A stretch of 64,000 bases of DNA from Bacillus sp. X1(2014) (GTDB lineage: Bacteria; Bacillota; Bacilli; Bacillales_B; DSM-18226). Shown in pieces: positions 17,179 through 25,083 of the stretch. The notes beneath the pieces are model-generated. The model was not told the DNA's origin and did not search any database. It saw only the letters and a program-made list of their open reading frames with translations. Position 1 is the stretch's first letter; every line of letters begins with the position of its first letter. Made by a program: the position numbers and the translations under genes. The stretch covers positions 124,001 through 188,000 of the forward strand of contig NZ_VEED01000002.1 in assembly GCF_007678255.1 (NCBI RefSeq), given 5' to 3'.

Positions 17179-17355
17179 ATGAAATTATTCAAGCGACCGT
17201 TTATTGATACATGTCCGACCTGTAATAAGGTTTTAGATACAAATAAATCTGATTTTTTAAAAGCAATTGTCGTAAAAACTTGTCCAGATAATCACTATCG
17301 AAAAGAATTTCATCCATCTTTAGAAACCTACATCGAAAGTTACAAGGTATCTTAA
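17179..17355 (+). CDS. Small cysteine-rich protein, possible zinc ribbon
   Basis: 58 residues from ATG 17179, chosen because AAGGAGG lies 8 bases upstream; the longer open frame from 17011 has no ribosome site. It contains DTCPTCNKVL (about 10-19) and VVKTCPDNHYRKEFHP (about 35-50): a CxxC and a further Cys-His pair that could bind zinc or react with sulfane sulfur. I do not recognise the family. It is transcribed away from the cstR promoter, but I find no clear rightward promoter there. A role in sulfur stress is context-based inference. Confidence 0.7.
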   Translation: MKLFKRPFIDTCPTCNKVLDTNKSDFLKAIVVKTCPDNHYRKEFHPSLETYIESYKVS

Positions 17356-17682
17356 AACATCATGACTGAAGAAGAGTGGGGCAGTGACGTTTTAAAATCT
17401 CCCACATTGCAATCAATCTTATTCAATGCTGCTATAACTCCCAGTTCCCAATCCAAGTAATAAGACTAGGGTAAAAGCACTTGTTAGTACACAAAGATTG
17501 TGTAGCTACTATGGAAAGAGAAACAGGTATGGATTGCATGATTAATAATTAAAATAACTAAACATTCTAAGTGCCTTAAGGTGCTTAGAATGTTAATTCT
17601 ATTATAAAAAGACATGCTTCCTATAAATTGGAGAATGCCCTTTATGGATAAATTATTCAAATCAAAAAATAAATGATAACTA
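17356..17682. other. Stretch without an intact gene
   Basis: Contains a possible 32-codon frame starting MTEEEWGSDVL at 17362, without a ribosome site or a recognised family, the hairpin at 17561 and a TGATA/TATCA palindrome near 17674-17686 that is too degenerate to call a Fur box. Probably decayed sequence. Confidence 0.5.
17561..17594. terminator. Long hairpin, possible terminator
   Basis: AACATTCTAAGTGCC pairs with GGTGCTTAGAATGTT (two G-U pairs) around TTAA. The following sequence AATTCTATTATA is only moderately T-rich. Confidence 0.5.
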
Positions 17683-17954
17683 TCATTCGAACTTTCCCTT
17701 TATTTCTTTGTTACTTTCTTCTTCTGTTCTGCTCAGGTCATTTGATTCAATTTCAACGATATGATTCCGTATACAGTGGAATAGGTTTTCCAGCCGCCAT
17801 CAACATTTTTAACCTTGAACTCGTTATTACTTAAAATACGGCTAGCTAAATATCCTCTTAATCCAACTTGACAGCTGACATAAATTGTATGTTCCTTTGG
17901 AAGTTCTGCAATTCGATTCTTTCTGTATTTAATCCTGTTAGATTCACTTTAACA
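17683..17954 (-). pseudogene. C-terminal remnant of CoA-disulfide reductase with rhodanese
   Basis: The minus strand reads AELPKEHTIYVSCQVGLRGY, LASRILSNNEFKVKNVDGGW and KTYSTVYG, the rhodanese tail of FAD-dependent CoA-disulfide/persulfide reductases. A one-base shift after YG moves the frame to HIVEIESNDLSRTEEESNKE, which ends at 17683. A ribosome site and a short frame (MRVKDETMSFLLK) lie upstream at about 17985. The FAD and NAD domains are gone. The gene probably belonged to the persulfide cluster. Confidence 0.75.
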
Positions 17955-18213
17955 GAAAAGACATAGTTTCATCTTTTACTCTCATCGCTAACCCTCCACA
18001 ATATATCTGTAAGAAGTTATTTTCACAATGAGTTTATTTATTCTAAAAAATTCTTTTTTCCTGGTAAAACTTTCTATTACACAGAAATCTAATTAGCTAT
18101 CAAATTATATGTGTATAATTCGTGAACAAATAAGAACAAATTCTAACCATTTGGTAATTTTGTTCCAGTAAATCCTTTAATTTAACAACTGATTTTGTTA
18201 TTATTAACATATA

Positions 18214-18228
18214 GTTATTAAAAATAAC
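18214..18228. promoter_or_regulatory. Palindrome upstream of the HxlR regulator
   Basis: GTTATTAAAAATAAC (6-3-6) about 30 bases before the HxlR start, a possible autoregulatory site. Confidence 0.35.
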
Positions 18229-18254
18229 CAAGGTACTATTAGGGGTGTTGATAG

Positions 18255-18566
18255 ATGGTTACAGAAAATAAATTATGTAATAAAGTTGAAGAGTGCTACC
18301 ATATTATGGGGAAGAAATGGATTGGCCTCATTATTCATACATTAATGGAGGAACCAAAAAGATTCAGTGAAATTCATGCCTTCATTCCCGACTTAAGTAA
18401 AAGAGTTTTAAATGAACGGATGAAAGAGCTCGAGGAAAATGGAATTGTGCTAAGAAATGTCATTGCAGACCGTCCGGTACGGACTGAGTATTCGTTAACC
18501 AAAAAAGGGACAGAACTTGGACGATCGCTCAAAGCTTTAGAAGAATGGGCAGATAAATGGTTGTAA
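18255..18566 (+). CDS. HxlR-family transcriptional regulator
   Basis: 103 residues with the HxlR winged-helix signature: CYHIMGKKWIGLIIHTLME, RFSEIHAFIPDLSKRVLNER, MKELEENGIVLRNV, and RTEYSLTKKGTELGRSLKAL. Members such as YodB, CatR and HypR sense quinones, diamide or hypochlorite through an N-terminal Cys; here Cys 8 and Cys 14 flank the first helix. It converges with the AhpD-like gene, and with the quinone-stress genes further right the context suggests thiol/redox sensing. The target genes are not shown by the sequence. Confidence 0.88.
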   Translation: MVTENKLCNKVEECYHIMGKKWIGLIIHTLMEEPKRFSEIHAFIPDLSKRVLNERMKELEENGIVLRNVIADRPVRTEYSLTKKGTELGRSLKALEEWADKWL

Positions 18567-18570
18567 ATTA

Positions 18571-18604
18571 AAAAAACCTCTCTAATTAATGGAGAGGTTT
18601 TTCA
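18571..18604. terminator. Bidirectional terminator between HxlR and AhpD-like genes
   Basis: AAAACCTCTC and GAGAGGTTTTT pair around TAATTAATG, with A and T runs on the two sides. Confidence 0.88.
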
Positions 18605-18625
18605 CTGTATTTTAATAACTTTTCG

Positions 18626-19279
18626 TTAATCACCATAGCTTTGAATCAAATTAGCAAGATGCACATATGCTCCTCCTGCAATTATAGCTGAAGTAACCAT
18701 TATTGCTTCTGCAAGCTCTTCATTTGTAGATTCAAGCTTTATTGCATTTTTCGTATGCACATCAATACAATATGGACATTGAGTAGCATGAGCAACCCCC
18801 ACAGCAATGATCTCTTTAAACTTCCCACTCAATTTTCCGTCCTTCAACGCTGTTCTACTAAACGCGGAGTAGTTTCTAAATCCTTCAGGTGCAAATTTAT
18901 TTAATTTTACAAGTTTTTTAAGATTAGAGCGTCGATAAAGGGAGTCATCTGCTTCTGGGTCCATCGCATTATGTAAATGTGTACTATGTGTTACAACTCC
19001 ACCAGCTTCTACGCCTGCTACGACAAAGACTGCTTCCACTAACTCTTCTAGTGAAGCTCCTTCTGCTTTTGCACGACGTGTATGTGTATCAATACAATAA
19101 GGGCATTCCGTTACATGGGCGATTGCAACGGCTATAATTTCTTTTTCTTTTTTACTAAGTGTTCCTTCTTTCATTACCGCGGTATTAAATTCCGAGAAAG
19201 CTTGCAACTGTTCTGGTGCTAATTCTTTAAGTTTACTAAGATTTTTTATAATTCCTTTCTCATATAAATTGTTGGTCAT
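18626..19279 (-). CDS. AhpD-like carboxymuconolactone decarboxylase-family protein, duplicated domain
   Basis: 217 residues from ATG 19279 (AGAAAGG 9 bases upstream). Two tandem CMD/AhpD domains each carry the redox motif CPYCID with a downstream His: ECPYCIDTHTRRA (about 55) and QCPYCIDVHTKNA (about 165). The CxxC plus His pattern is that of AhpD peroxidase or disulfide-relay proteins. The halves resemble each other (SKLKELAPEQLQAFSEFN versus LKKLVKLNKFAPEGFRNYSA), indicating internal duplication. Likely peroxide or electrophile defence; substrate unknown. Confidence 0.87.
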   Translation of the reverse strand: MTNNLYEKGIIKNLSKLKELAPEQLQAFSEFNTAVMKEGTLSKKEKEIIAVAIAHVTECPYCIDTHTRRAKAEGASLEELVEAVFVVAGVEAGGVVTHSTHLHNAMDPEADDSLYRRSNLKKLVKLNKFAPEGFRNYSAFSRTALKDGKLSGKFKEIIAVGVAHATQCPYCIDVHTKNAIKLESTNEELAEAIMVTSAIIAGGAYVHLANLIQSYGD

Positions 19280-19480
19280 TGTAGACATCCTTTCTATCTA
19301 ATAAAAATAAGGAACATAATACGAGCGGGTTCCGTTTCCTATTGCAAAACGTAAATTTACAACGAAAAAAGTAGAGTGAAATGTATATTAAATAGGCATC
19401 ACAATCTGCGGTGGTTTTGCTTGCAAAATAGAAGTCTGTTACATTTTATGTTTTTTTATTACACTATCACTTATTTCCAA

Positions 19481-19515
19481 TAAAAAGCGAAGAGGCAATC
19501 TCTTCGTTCTTTTTA
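19481..19515. terminator. Terminator after the collapsed SDR gene
   Basis: CGAAGAG and CTCTTCG pair around GCAAT with T-runs on both strands. It follows the 57-codon SDR remnant and may serve both directions. Confidence 0.75.
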
Positions 19516-19521
19516 CGCCCA

Positions 19522-19695
19522 TTACCGAGAAGTAAAACCTGCGTCTACATGAATTGTTGTGCCTGTCACATAAGAGGATGCGTCAGACGCTGAAATGTTA
19601 ATAATAGAGCCACCATTTCCTTGTTTTTGCACTTCTTCAGATTTTGAAATATCTACTTTAATGGCTACTTTTCCTTCTAAAACTGGGAAAGTCAT
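19522..19695 (-). pseudogene. Collapsed short-chain dehydrogenase (57 codons left)
   Basis: The frame has a ribosome site (AAGGTGG), starts MTFPVLEGKVAI like an SDR (where VTGAA should follow), jumps to KVDISKSEEV (the end of the second strand), then to GNGGSIINIS (catalytic-region strand) and ends SDASSYVTGTTIHVDAGFTSR minus one or two residues, the usual SDR C-terminus. Three internal segments, including the Rossmann Gly motif and YxxxK, are missing, yet the frame is open throughout. Not functional as an SDR. It may be translated as a short peptide. Confidence 0.7.
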
Positions 19696-19699
19696 ATGA

Positions 19700-20106
19700 A
19701 TGCCACCTTAAATCTACGATATATATTTTAAACTTTACAATATGAAGCAAAAACATCTTCAACCATCAGTATGTGTTGAAGCGTTCGATACCATTCAAAT
19801 TGAATAAATATATCTTGGATATCAGTCACCAAGATATATAGTATTTCCGTCAAAAAAACACTCATGGTAGACATTTCCTGATTTGGTTTGCTACTTTAAC
19901 ATTGAGTTAAATTCTCGTTTACTTGGCTAAATATAAGCTTGATTTCATATGTACGTAAAGAGTCAATAGAAAAAAAACTAAGAATATTATTGAATTGCTT
20001 ATCAATGTAGGACTATTCGATTATTTAATCAAAATATAAAATAAACACAATAAAACCTAAAAAAACCCTATATTCGATGGAATATTTGTAATTATACAAT
20101 AATTAT
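19700..20106. other. AT-rich intergenic stretch upstream of the GH3 gene
   Basis: No gene, repeat or clear promoter is seen between the SDR remnant and the cre site. Confidence 0.5.
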
Positions 20107-20122
20107 ATGAAAGCGCTATCCT
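20107..20122 (+). promoter_or_regulatory. cre site (CcpA operator)
   Basis: ATGAAAGCGCTATCCT matches the consensus WTGNNARCGNWWWCAW at 15 of 16 positions. It is 44 bases before the glycosidase start, where CcpA would repress in the presence of glucose. Confidence 0.7.
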
Positions 20123-20165
20123 ATGCGTTTTTTACACAATTTTATTAAAAAGGGGGAAGAAAAAA

Positions 20166-22379
20166 ATGGCTTCAATATCTTCAAAAATCAGAAAAAGGTC
20201 TTCAAAACTAAGAAAAACAGTATTAACAAGTGCTATTGCTTTATCTTTGTTAGCTCCAGTCATGGTGCCACAGGCTAACGCAAACGGAAATGAAGATTTA
20301 GGGTATGTAGATCCATCTACAACTATTAATCCTGGCAACTCAGGATCAAACACAAAGACTTATCGTGTACAAGCTGATCCTGTTAATGCGCAACCGGAAA
20401 TTGAAGCAGCAAAGAAAGGTGTAATTAAAATTGATGGCAAGCAGTTTAGGGATTTGGATGGGGACAGAGGCTTAGATACATACGAGGACTGGAGACTACC
20501 TGTTGATCAGCGGGTGGCCGATTTAGTGTCCAAGATGACACTTGATGAAAAAGCTGGATTGATGCTGATTAACACACACACTCCAATCGCGAATCCAGCA
20601 GATGGAAGATATGTAAAGGCTGATGATTCGATGATTGTCGGGAAAAACATGCGCTACGTTATCTTCCGTCAAACACCGACTGTAGATGTAATCGCAAAAT
20701 ATACAAATCAACTACAAGAACTAGGTGAAGCCTCCAGATTAGGGATCCCGGTTGTTGTTACATCGAACCCACGGAACCATGCCTCCACAGATTACACGAA
20801 TATTGCTGCGAGTGAAGGACAACATTCTTTTTGGCCGGGACCATTAGGTTTTGCGGCTGCAGGTGACACAGAAGCTGTAAAGAAATTCTCTGAAATCGCT
20901 GCTAAGGAATGGAGAGCAGCCGGAATTCGTAAGGTCTATGGATATACGGCGGATATCGCAACAGACCCATTATGGGCAAGAATTGAAGATACATTCGGTG
21001 AGGATCCAAAAGTTGCCTCAGATATGATTTATAACGTTATCAAAGGATTTCAAGGTGATAAGCTTGGTAAAGACAGTGTTGCCATAACCGTAAAGCATTT
21101 CCCTGGTGGCGGAGCACGTGATAATGGTTTAGATCCTCACTTTGTGGAAGGTAAATTCAACCCATATCCTACTGAAGGAAGTCTGCTTAAGTATCACATT
21201 CCTCCTTTCAAGTCAGCTATCGCTGCAGATGTATCTTCTATCATGCCTTATTACGCCTATCCAAGTAATGATAGTGCCGATCAAGGATTACCATGGTACA
21301 ATAAGGACCAGCAATTTGAAGAAGTTGGCTTTGCATTAAATAAAGCAATATTAACAGATTTCTTACGTGGACAGCTTGGTTTCAAAGGATATGTTAACTC
21401 CGATACAGGTGCTGTTGGAAATAATGCTTGGGGCGCCGAAGCTTTATCACCGGTAGAAAAAATGGCGAAAGCCATAAAAGCAGGAACAGATATTATATCT
21501 GGATCATCTGATCCTACTCTTATAACCACTGCCGTTGAACAAGGCATTCTTACAGAGGATGAAATTAACAAATCCGTTACCCTATTGCTAACAGAAATGA
21601 TGAATTTAGGCCTGTTTGAAGACCCATATGTAGATCCACAAAATGCCCTTGATGTGGTAGATAATCCAGAAGTACAGCAACTAGCAGATGAAGCACATCA
21701 TAAGTCAATTGTTCTTTTACGCAATGATAAAAATCTATTGCCTTTAAAAGATGCAAAGCTTAAAGACGTAAAACTTTACGTCGAAATGTTCCCTGGTGGA
21801 ACTGATGGAGCGAGCACCAAGGGGCTAATCGAGACGATTAAAAAGCACGATCCTTCTATTACCATTACGAATAATCTTGAAGAGGCTACACACGCTTATG
21901 TTTATGTTAAGCCAGTTCAGTCAAACTGGGATAATAATCCTAGAATCACTGTAGGTCCTGAAACAGGAATCACAAATGTTGATAGAATTATCGATATTCA
22001 AAAAATGGTTCCGACTATCACTGCTGTAAACATGACCAATCCATGGGTACTTGACGAAATTGAACCAAATGCAGCAGCATTAATCGGCACATTTGGAACA
22101 AAGGCTGAGGCTATTGTTGATGTTATTCGGGGAGAATTTAATCCGATTGGAAAACTTCCATTCGCGCTTCCTGCTAGTATGGCAGCAGTAGACAACGAAG
22201 TCGGAGATGTTCCTAGTTTCGCACCAGAAGAAGATCCTGCCTATGCTTATGTGAATAAATCTGGTTACACATATAAGTATGGTTTTGGTCTCTCCTACAA
22301 TCAAGGTAAAGCGATAGGAAAACCTGATCATGGCGGAGAAACAGGAAAACCTGATCATGCCGAAAAATCATCAAAATAA
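20166..22379 (+). CDS. Secreted glycoside hydrolase family 3 protein
   Basis: 737 residues. A long signal peptide (basic start, TVLTSAIALSLLAPVMVPQA, cleavage after ANA near residue 40) predicts secretion. GH3 N-terminal barrel features follow: VADLVSKMTLDEKAGLMLIN, KVYGYTADIATDPLWARIED, VKHFPGGGARDNGLDPH, and the nucleophile Asp in GYVNSDTGAVG (about 415). The second domain starts at HHKSIVLLRNDKNLLPL (about 515). The C-terminus repeats GKPDH twice and is Lys-rich, perhaps for cell-wall retention; there is no LPXTG. Probably a beta-glucosidase or beta-xylosidase-like exo-enzyme; the substrate cannot be told. Single gene under a cre site. Confidence 0.9.
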   Translation: MASISSKIRKRSSKLRKTVLTSAIALSLLAPVMVPQANANGNEDLGYVDPSTTINPGNSGSNTKTYRVQADPVNAQPEIEAAKKGVIKIDGKQFRDLDGDRGLDTYEDWRLPVDQRVADLVSKMTLDEKAGLMLINTHTPIANPADGRYVKADDSMIVGKNMRYVIFRQTPTVDVIAKYTNQLQELGEASRLGIPVVVTSNPRNHASTDYTNIAASEGQHSFWPGPLGFAAAGDTEAVKKFSEIAAKEWRAAGIRKVYGYTADIATDPLWARIEDTFGEDPKVASDMIYNVIKGFQGDKLGKDSVAITVKHFPGGGARDNGLDPHFVEGKFNPYPTEGSLLKYHIPPFKSAIAADVSSIMPYYAYPSNDSADQGLPWYNKDQQFEEVGFALNKAILTDFLRGQLGFKGYVNSDTGAVGNNAWGAEALSPVEKMAKAIKAGTDIISGSSDPTLITTAVEQGILTEDEINKSVTLLLTEMMNLGLFEDPYVDPQNALDVVDNPEVQQLADEAHHKSIVLLRNDKNLLPLKDAKLKDVKLYVEMFPGGTDGASTKGLIETIKKHDPSITITNNLEEATHAYVYVKPVQSNWDNNPRITVGPETGITNVDRIIDIQKMVPTITAVNMTNPWVLDEIEPNAAALIGTFGTKAEAIVDVIRGEFNPIGKLPFALPASMAAVDNEVGDVPSFAPEEDPAYAYVNKSGYTYKYGFGLSYNQGKAIGKPDHGGETGKPDHAEKSSK

Positions 22380-22467
22380 TAAAAAAGGCTATATAACAAA
22401 AATACAATAACACACGGACAAGTCAAATATATGAGTGCAGGTACAGGTGTGTATCAAATAGTTTAAT

Positions 22468-22506
22468 CAAAAAAGTCTGATGAAATAACCCATCAGACTT
22501 TTTTTC
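22468..22506 (+). terminator. Terminator of the GH3 gene
   Basis: AAAGTCTGATG and CATCAGACTTT pair around AAATAACC, followed by a long T-run. Confidence 0.92.
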
Positions 22507-22524
22507 ATTTAATACTCGGGTTAA

Positions 22525-22650
22525 TCATTGAATTGGATAGACCGTTTTATGATCAGCAAGGATTAAAAAGAGTTTTTCTTTGGGTCTAAAGTCTATTTCT
22601 TCATCCGAAGAATAATACCAAGTCTCAAACCAGATATTTCTAGCCTCCAA
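22525..22650 (-). other. Unassigned short open frame
   Basis: A 41-codon frame on the minus strand includes NIWFETWYYSSDEEIDF and ends KTVYPIQ. GGAGG overlaps its front but no ATG follows at proper spacing. It could be the end of a collapsed gene; I do not recognise it. Confidence 0.3.
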
Positions 22651-22652
22651 AA

Positions 22653-23072
22653 TTAAATTGCTTTTGAGTTCATTGAATCCCTGTGAAATTTTGCATTACT
22701 TAATGAGAGTAGCTTGCTTCCATTAATGACAAGATATACCGCAATAGCTAAGAATGCTAAGTCTAATTCATAACCAGCCATTTGACCATTTCCTAATAAA
22801 CCAATTGCTAGTTTTACTTTTAATGTTGCCCCAATCATTAATAATGCAAACAATGCTGCTACTAGTCTTGTAGCCAATCCAACGATTAATAGGATTCCTC
22901 CGATAATCTCGAGTAAAGCAACTCCATATGCTGTCACTCCTGGTAAGCCAAGGCTTTCAAACCAGCCAGCCGTGTTCTCAATTCCACCTTGAAACTTTAC
23001 AACTCCATGAATAAAAAATATTGCTCCTAATGTAACGCGTAAAATAAGTGCTCCAATTTCATTTTTTAACAT
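22653..23072 (-). CDS. DoxX-family membrane protein (MhqP-like)
   Basis: 139 residues with four membrane segments and the DoxX pattern: LILRVTLGAIFFIHGVVKFQ, IENTAGWFESLGLPG, ALLEIIGGILLIVGLATRLVA, NGQMAGYELDLAFLAIAVYLV. It is closely related to the gene at 63503-63943 and less so to those at 33835 and 36256. In B. subtilis the MhqR regulon encodes a DoxX protein (MhqP/YdfP) beside a ring-cleaving dioxygenase and a hydrolase, the same set as here. It is last in the leftward unit. Its biochemical role in quinone resistance is not known. Confidence 0.88.
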   Translation of the reverse strand: MLKNEIGALILRVTLGAIFFIHGVVKFQGGIENTAGWFESLGLPGVTAYGVALLEIIGGILLIVGLATRLVAALFALLMIGATLKVKLAIGLLGNGQMAGYELDLAFLAIAVYLVINGSKLLSLSNAKFHRDSMNSKAI

Positions 23073-23097
23073 TTTCGTATTTCCCCTTAAATTAATA

Positions 23098-23712
23098 TTA
23101 TTTAGTATTAAAATGCTTTTGATACCAAGTTGCAGCGGCCTCTACTTCATCTCTGGTTAATTGATGACCTCTATTCTCCCACTGAAGTTCTACCTTGGCA
23201 TTTGCCTTTTCTAGTAAAGACTGAAGCTCGGTAGATTCCATTGGGGAACAAATGGGGTCATTTGTCCCAGCTGCAATAAATACTGATTTCCCTGTTAAAT
23301 CTGGAAGATTCATTCCTTTTCGCGGCACCATAGGATGATGAAGAATCGCACCCTTTAATGCATGTTTATAGTGAAATAATAAACTCGCAGCAATATTTGC
23401 TCCATTTGAATAGCCGATTGCAAGAATATTATCGCGGTCAAACTCATACTTTTCGGCGGCTTCATCTAGAAACTCGTTTAATTCCTTTGTTCGAAAAATC
23501 AGATCTTCCTCATCAAAGACACCTTCAGCTAATCTGCGAAAAAAACGAGGCATACCATTTTCTAATACATTCCCACGAACGCTTAATACATTTGCCTCAT
23601 CATCAATCATTCCTGCAAGTGGTAACAAGTCTAATTCATTGCCGCCTGTTCCATGCAGCATTAAAAAAGTTGGCTTTGATGGATTTTTTCCTTTATTGAA
23701 TATATGTTTCAT
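23098..23712 (-). CDS. Alpha/beta hydrolase, MhqD-like carboxylesterase
   Basis: 204 residues with an alpha/beta hydrolase fold: LMLHGTGGNELDLLPL oxyanion region, nucleophile Ser in AIGYSNGANIAAS (about 100), acid Asp in GTNDPICSP (about 155), His in ENRGHQLTRDE (about 185). It resembles B. subtilis MhqD (YodD), a member of the MhqR regulon for hydroquinone and catechol detoxification. Its ATG overlaps the dioxygenase stop by one base, so the two are coupled. Substrate not established. Confidence 0.85.
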   Translation of the reverse strand: MKHIFNKGKNPSKPTFLMLHGTGGNELDLLPLAGMIDDEANVLSVRGNVLENGMPRFFRRLAEGVFDEEDLIFRTKELNEFLDEAAEKYEFDRDNILAIGYSNGANIAASLLFHYKHALKGAILHHPMVPRKGMNLPDLTGKSVFIAAGTNDPICSPMESTELQSLLEKANAKVELQWENRGHQLTRDEVEAAATWYQKHFNTK

Positions 23713-24656
23713 TATTGATCTCCCTCCAGAACTTTAACCACTACAGGTGGTAAGCTCTCTTCTAATTCATCTCTTTTTGACTCTAGCCAAGATGGTAGCA
23801 TAAGTTTTTTACCAAGTTCTGCGACCGGTTCATCCACAGAAAAGCCTGGTGGGTCGGTCGCTATTTCGAAGAGGATGCCCCCTTCTTCATGAAAATACAC
23901 TGCTTCAAAATAATTTCTATCTCGAATTTTTGTTGGATAGTATCCTTTGTCTTGAAGAAGTGTTCTCCATCTGATTAAATCCTCTTTATCCTTAGCTCTC
24001 CAAGCAATATGGTGAACAGTGCCTGCCCCCATTAAACCGCGGACAGATGGATTCAGCTGAATATCAATAGTGTTTCCAAGATGTCCTTCTGTCTTAAATC
24101 TTAGATAATCACCTTCTTGGCCGATACATTCTAATCCCAACACATTTTCTAATACATCAGTCGTTTTATGCGGTTGAGCAGTGTAAAGAATTGCACCTCC
24201 AAACCCTTTAATGGCTTTTTCTGCTTGAACACCTCCAAAGCTCCAAGGATTTATAGGACCTTCATCCCTTTCCACAAGTTCTAGCAGCAAGCCATCTGGG
24301 TCGTGAAATTTAAGATACTTTTCACCAAAGCGAATAGATAATGCAGTTTCAATGTTGAATTTCTTCAATCGATTCTCCCAAAATGGAAGACTACCCTTTG
24401 GGATGATGTAACTCGTTACACCTACTTGCCCTTTTCCAATTCGGCCTTTAAGCTGTTTTTCCCAAGGAAAGAAGGTAATGACCGTTCCCGGCTCGCCCAT
24501 TTCATTTCCAAAATAGAGGTGATACACCTCCGGACGATCGAAGTTGATTGTCTTTTTAATGAGCCTTAATCCAAGCACTCCAGCATAAAAGTCGATATTT
24601 CTTTGAGCATCATTGACCATCGCCGTGATATGATGGATACCTGCTGTCTTCTGCAT
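23712..24656 (-). CDS. Ring-cleaving dioxygenase of the MhqO/MhqE/MhqA type
   Basis: 314 residues made of two glyoxalase/VOC halves. Metal ligands are visible: AGIHHITAMV (His near 8), TVHHIAWRAK (His near 215) and GGILFEIATDPPGFS (Glu near 265). The style matches B. subtilis MhqO/MhqE/MhqA, thiol-dependent glyoxalase-like enzymes that act on catechol or hydroquinone conjugates. It begins the dioxygenase-hydrolase-DoxX unit. Between it and mhqR lies a collapsed copy of another cassette, so transcription may start from the operators at 24940 or 25048. Closest paralog in the window is 35188-36126. Confidence 0.88.
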   Translation of the reverse strand: MQKTAGIHHITAMVNDAQRNIDFYAGVLGLRLIKKTINFDRPEVYHLYFGNEMGEPGTVITFFPWEKQLKGRIGKGQVGVTSYIIPKGSLPFWENRLKKFNIETALSIRFGEKYLKFHDPDGLLLELVERDEGPINPWSFGGVQAEKAIKGFGGAILYTAQPHKTTDVLENVLGLECIGQEGDYLRFKTEGHLGNTIDIQLNPSVRGLMGAGTVHHIAWRAKDKEDLIRWRTLLQDKGYYPTKIRDRNYFEAVYFHEEGGILFEIATDPPGFSVDEPVAELGKKLMLPSWLESKRDELEESLPPVVVKVLEGDQ

Positions 24657-24711
24657 TTATTTCTCTCCCTTTCATGTGATTAAATAACACACCAAAGTGG
24701 CCACATAGAGA

Positions 24712-24868
24712 TTAATTAGGTCGTTCGATTTCAAAAATATCACCGATTTTGGCGTAATTATTCCCAGCCAATCGACTAACTGCTGCTAACCCCCTAGGAT
24801 CAATTCATCCTTTTTCAAAAATTTCACTTTCAATATGAAACTGAACTACCCATTGTTTTCTTACTCAT
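24712..24868 (-). pseudogene. Dioxygenase start fused by deletion to a flavin reductase end
   Basis: An AAAAGGAG site precedes ATG 24868 and MSKKTMG, which equals the start of the dioxygenase at 36126 (MSKKIMG). The sequence then shifts directly into VVQFHIESEIFEKG, a stop codon, and IDPRGLAAVSRLAGNNYAK to the end, matching the last 45 residues of the flavin reductase at 34556-35173. About 300 codons of dioxygenase and 160 of reductase are missing between. Confidence 0.82.
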
Positions 24869-24939
24869 TTTGTAAATACTCCTTTTATATTTTTAATCTC
24901 TATTAATTGTCTAAATTATTAATATATTTAAATTATGAA

Positions 24940-24955
24940 TATCTAATTCGAGATA
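24940..24955. promoter_or_regulatory. MhqR-type operator a
   Basis: TATCTAATTCGAGATA, the palindrome TATCTCGAATTCGAGATA lacking one CG. It occupies the same position, between doxX and dioxygenase, as the site at 36236. Confidence 0.6.
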
Positions 24956-24957
24956 TT

Positions 24958-25030
24958 TTAGAATAAAAAAGCATCCAATACATTTATCCATGTCCTATTA
25001 AAGCAGGACCAAACCAATAATTAGCTTTTA
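24958..25030 (-). pseudogene. Collapsed doxX gene
   Basis: After an operator and GAAGGAAA, the sequence keeps about six N-terminal codons (IIGL) and then the C-terminal stretch ALIG(H/P)G ... DAFLF stop, with one in-frame stop. The last 50 bases align closely with the 3' end of doxX 36256-36654, including the bases after the stop. Around 110 codons are missing. Confidence 0.72.
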
Positions 25031-25047
25031 TTTTCCTTCTATTTATT

Positions 25048-25065
25048 TATCTCGATTTCGAGATT
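25048..25065. promoter_or_regulatory. MhqR-type operator b
   Basis: TATCTCGATTTCGAGATT, 16 of 18 positions of the palindrome. On the minus strand it fills the spacer behind TTGATT, so it controls the collapsed cassette and perhaps the following dioxygenase unit. Confidence 0.75.
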
Positions 25066-25083
25066 TTAATCAAAAAATAATAA

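Noticed and set aside
17674..17686. Fur box
   Set aside because: TGATAACTATCA is shorter and differently spaced than the Fur consensus, and no iron gene is adjacent.
20166..22379. Cell-wall anchored GH3 protein
   Set aside because: The GKPDH repeats at the end are suggestive, but there is no LPXTG motif or C-terminal membrane helix.
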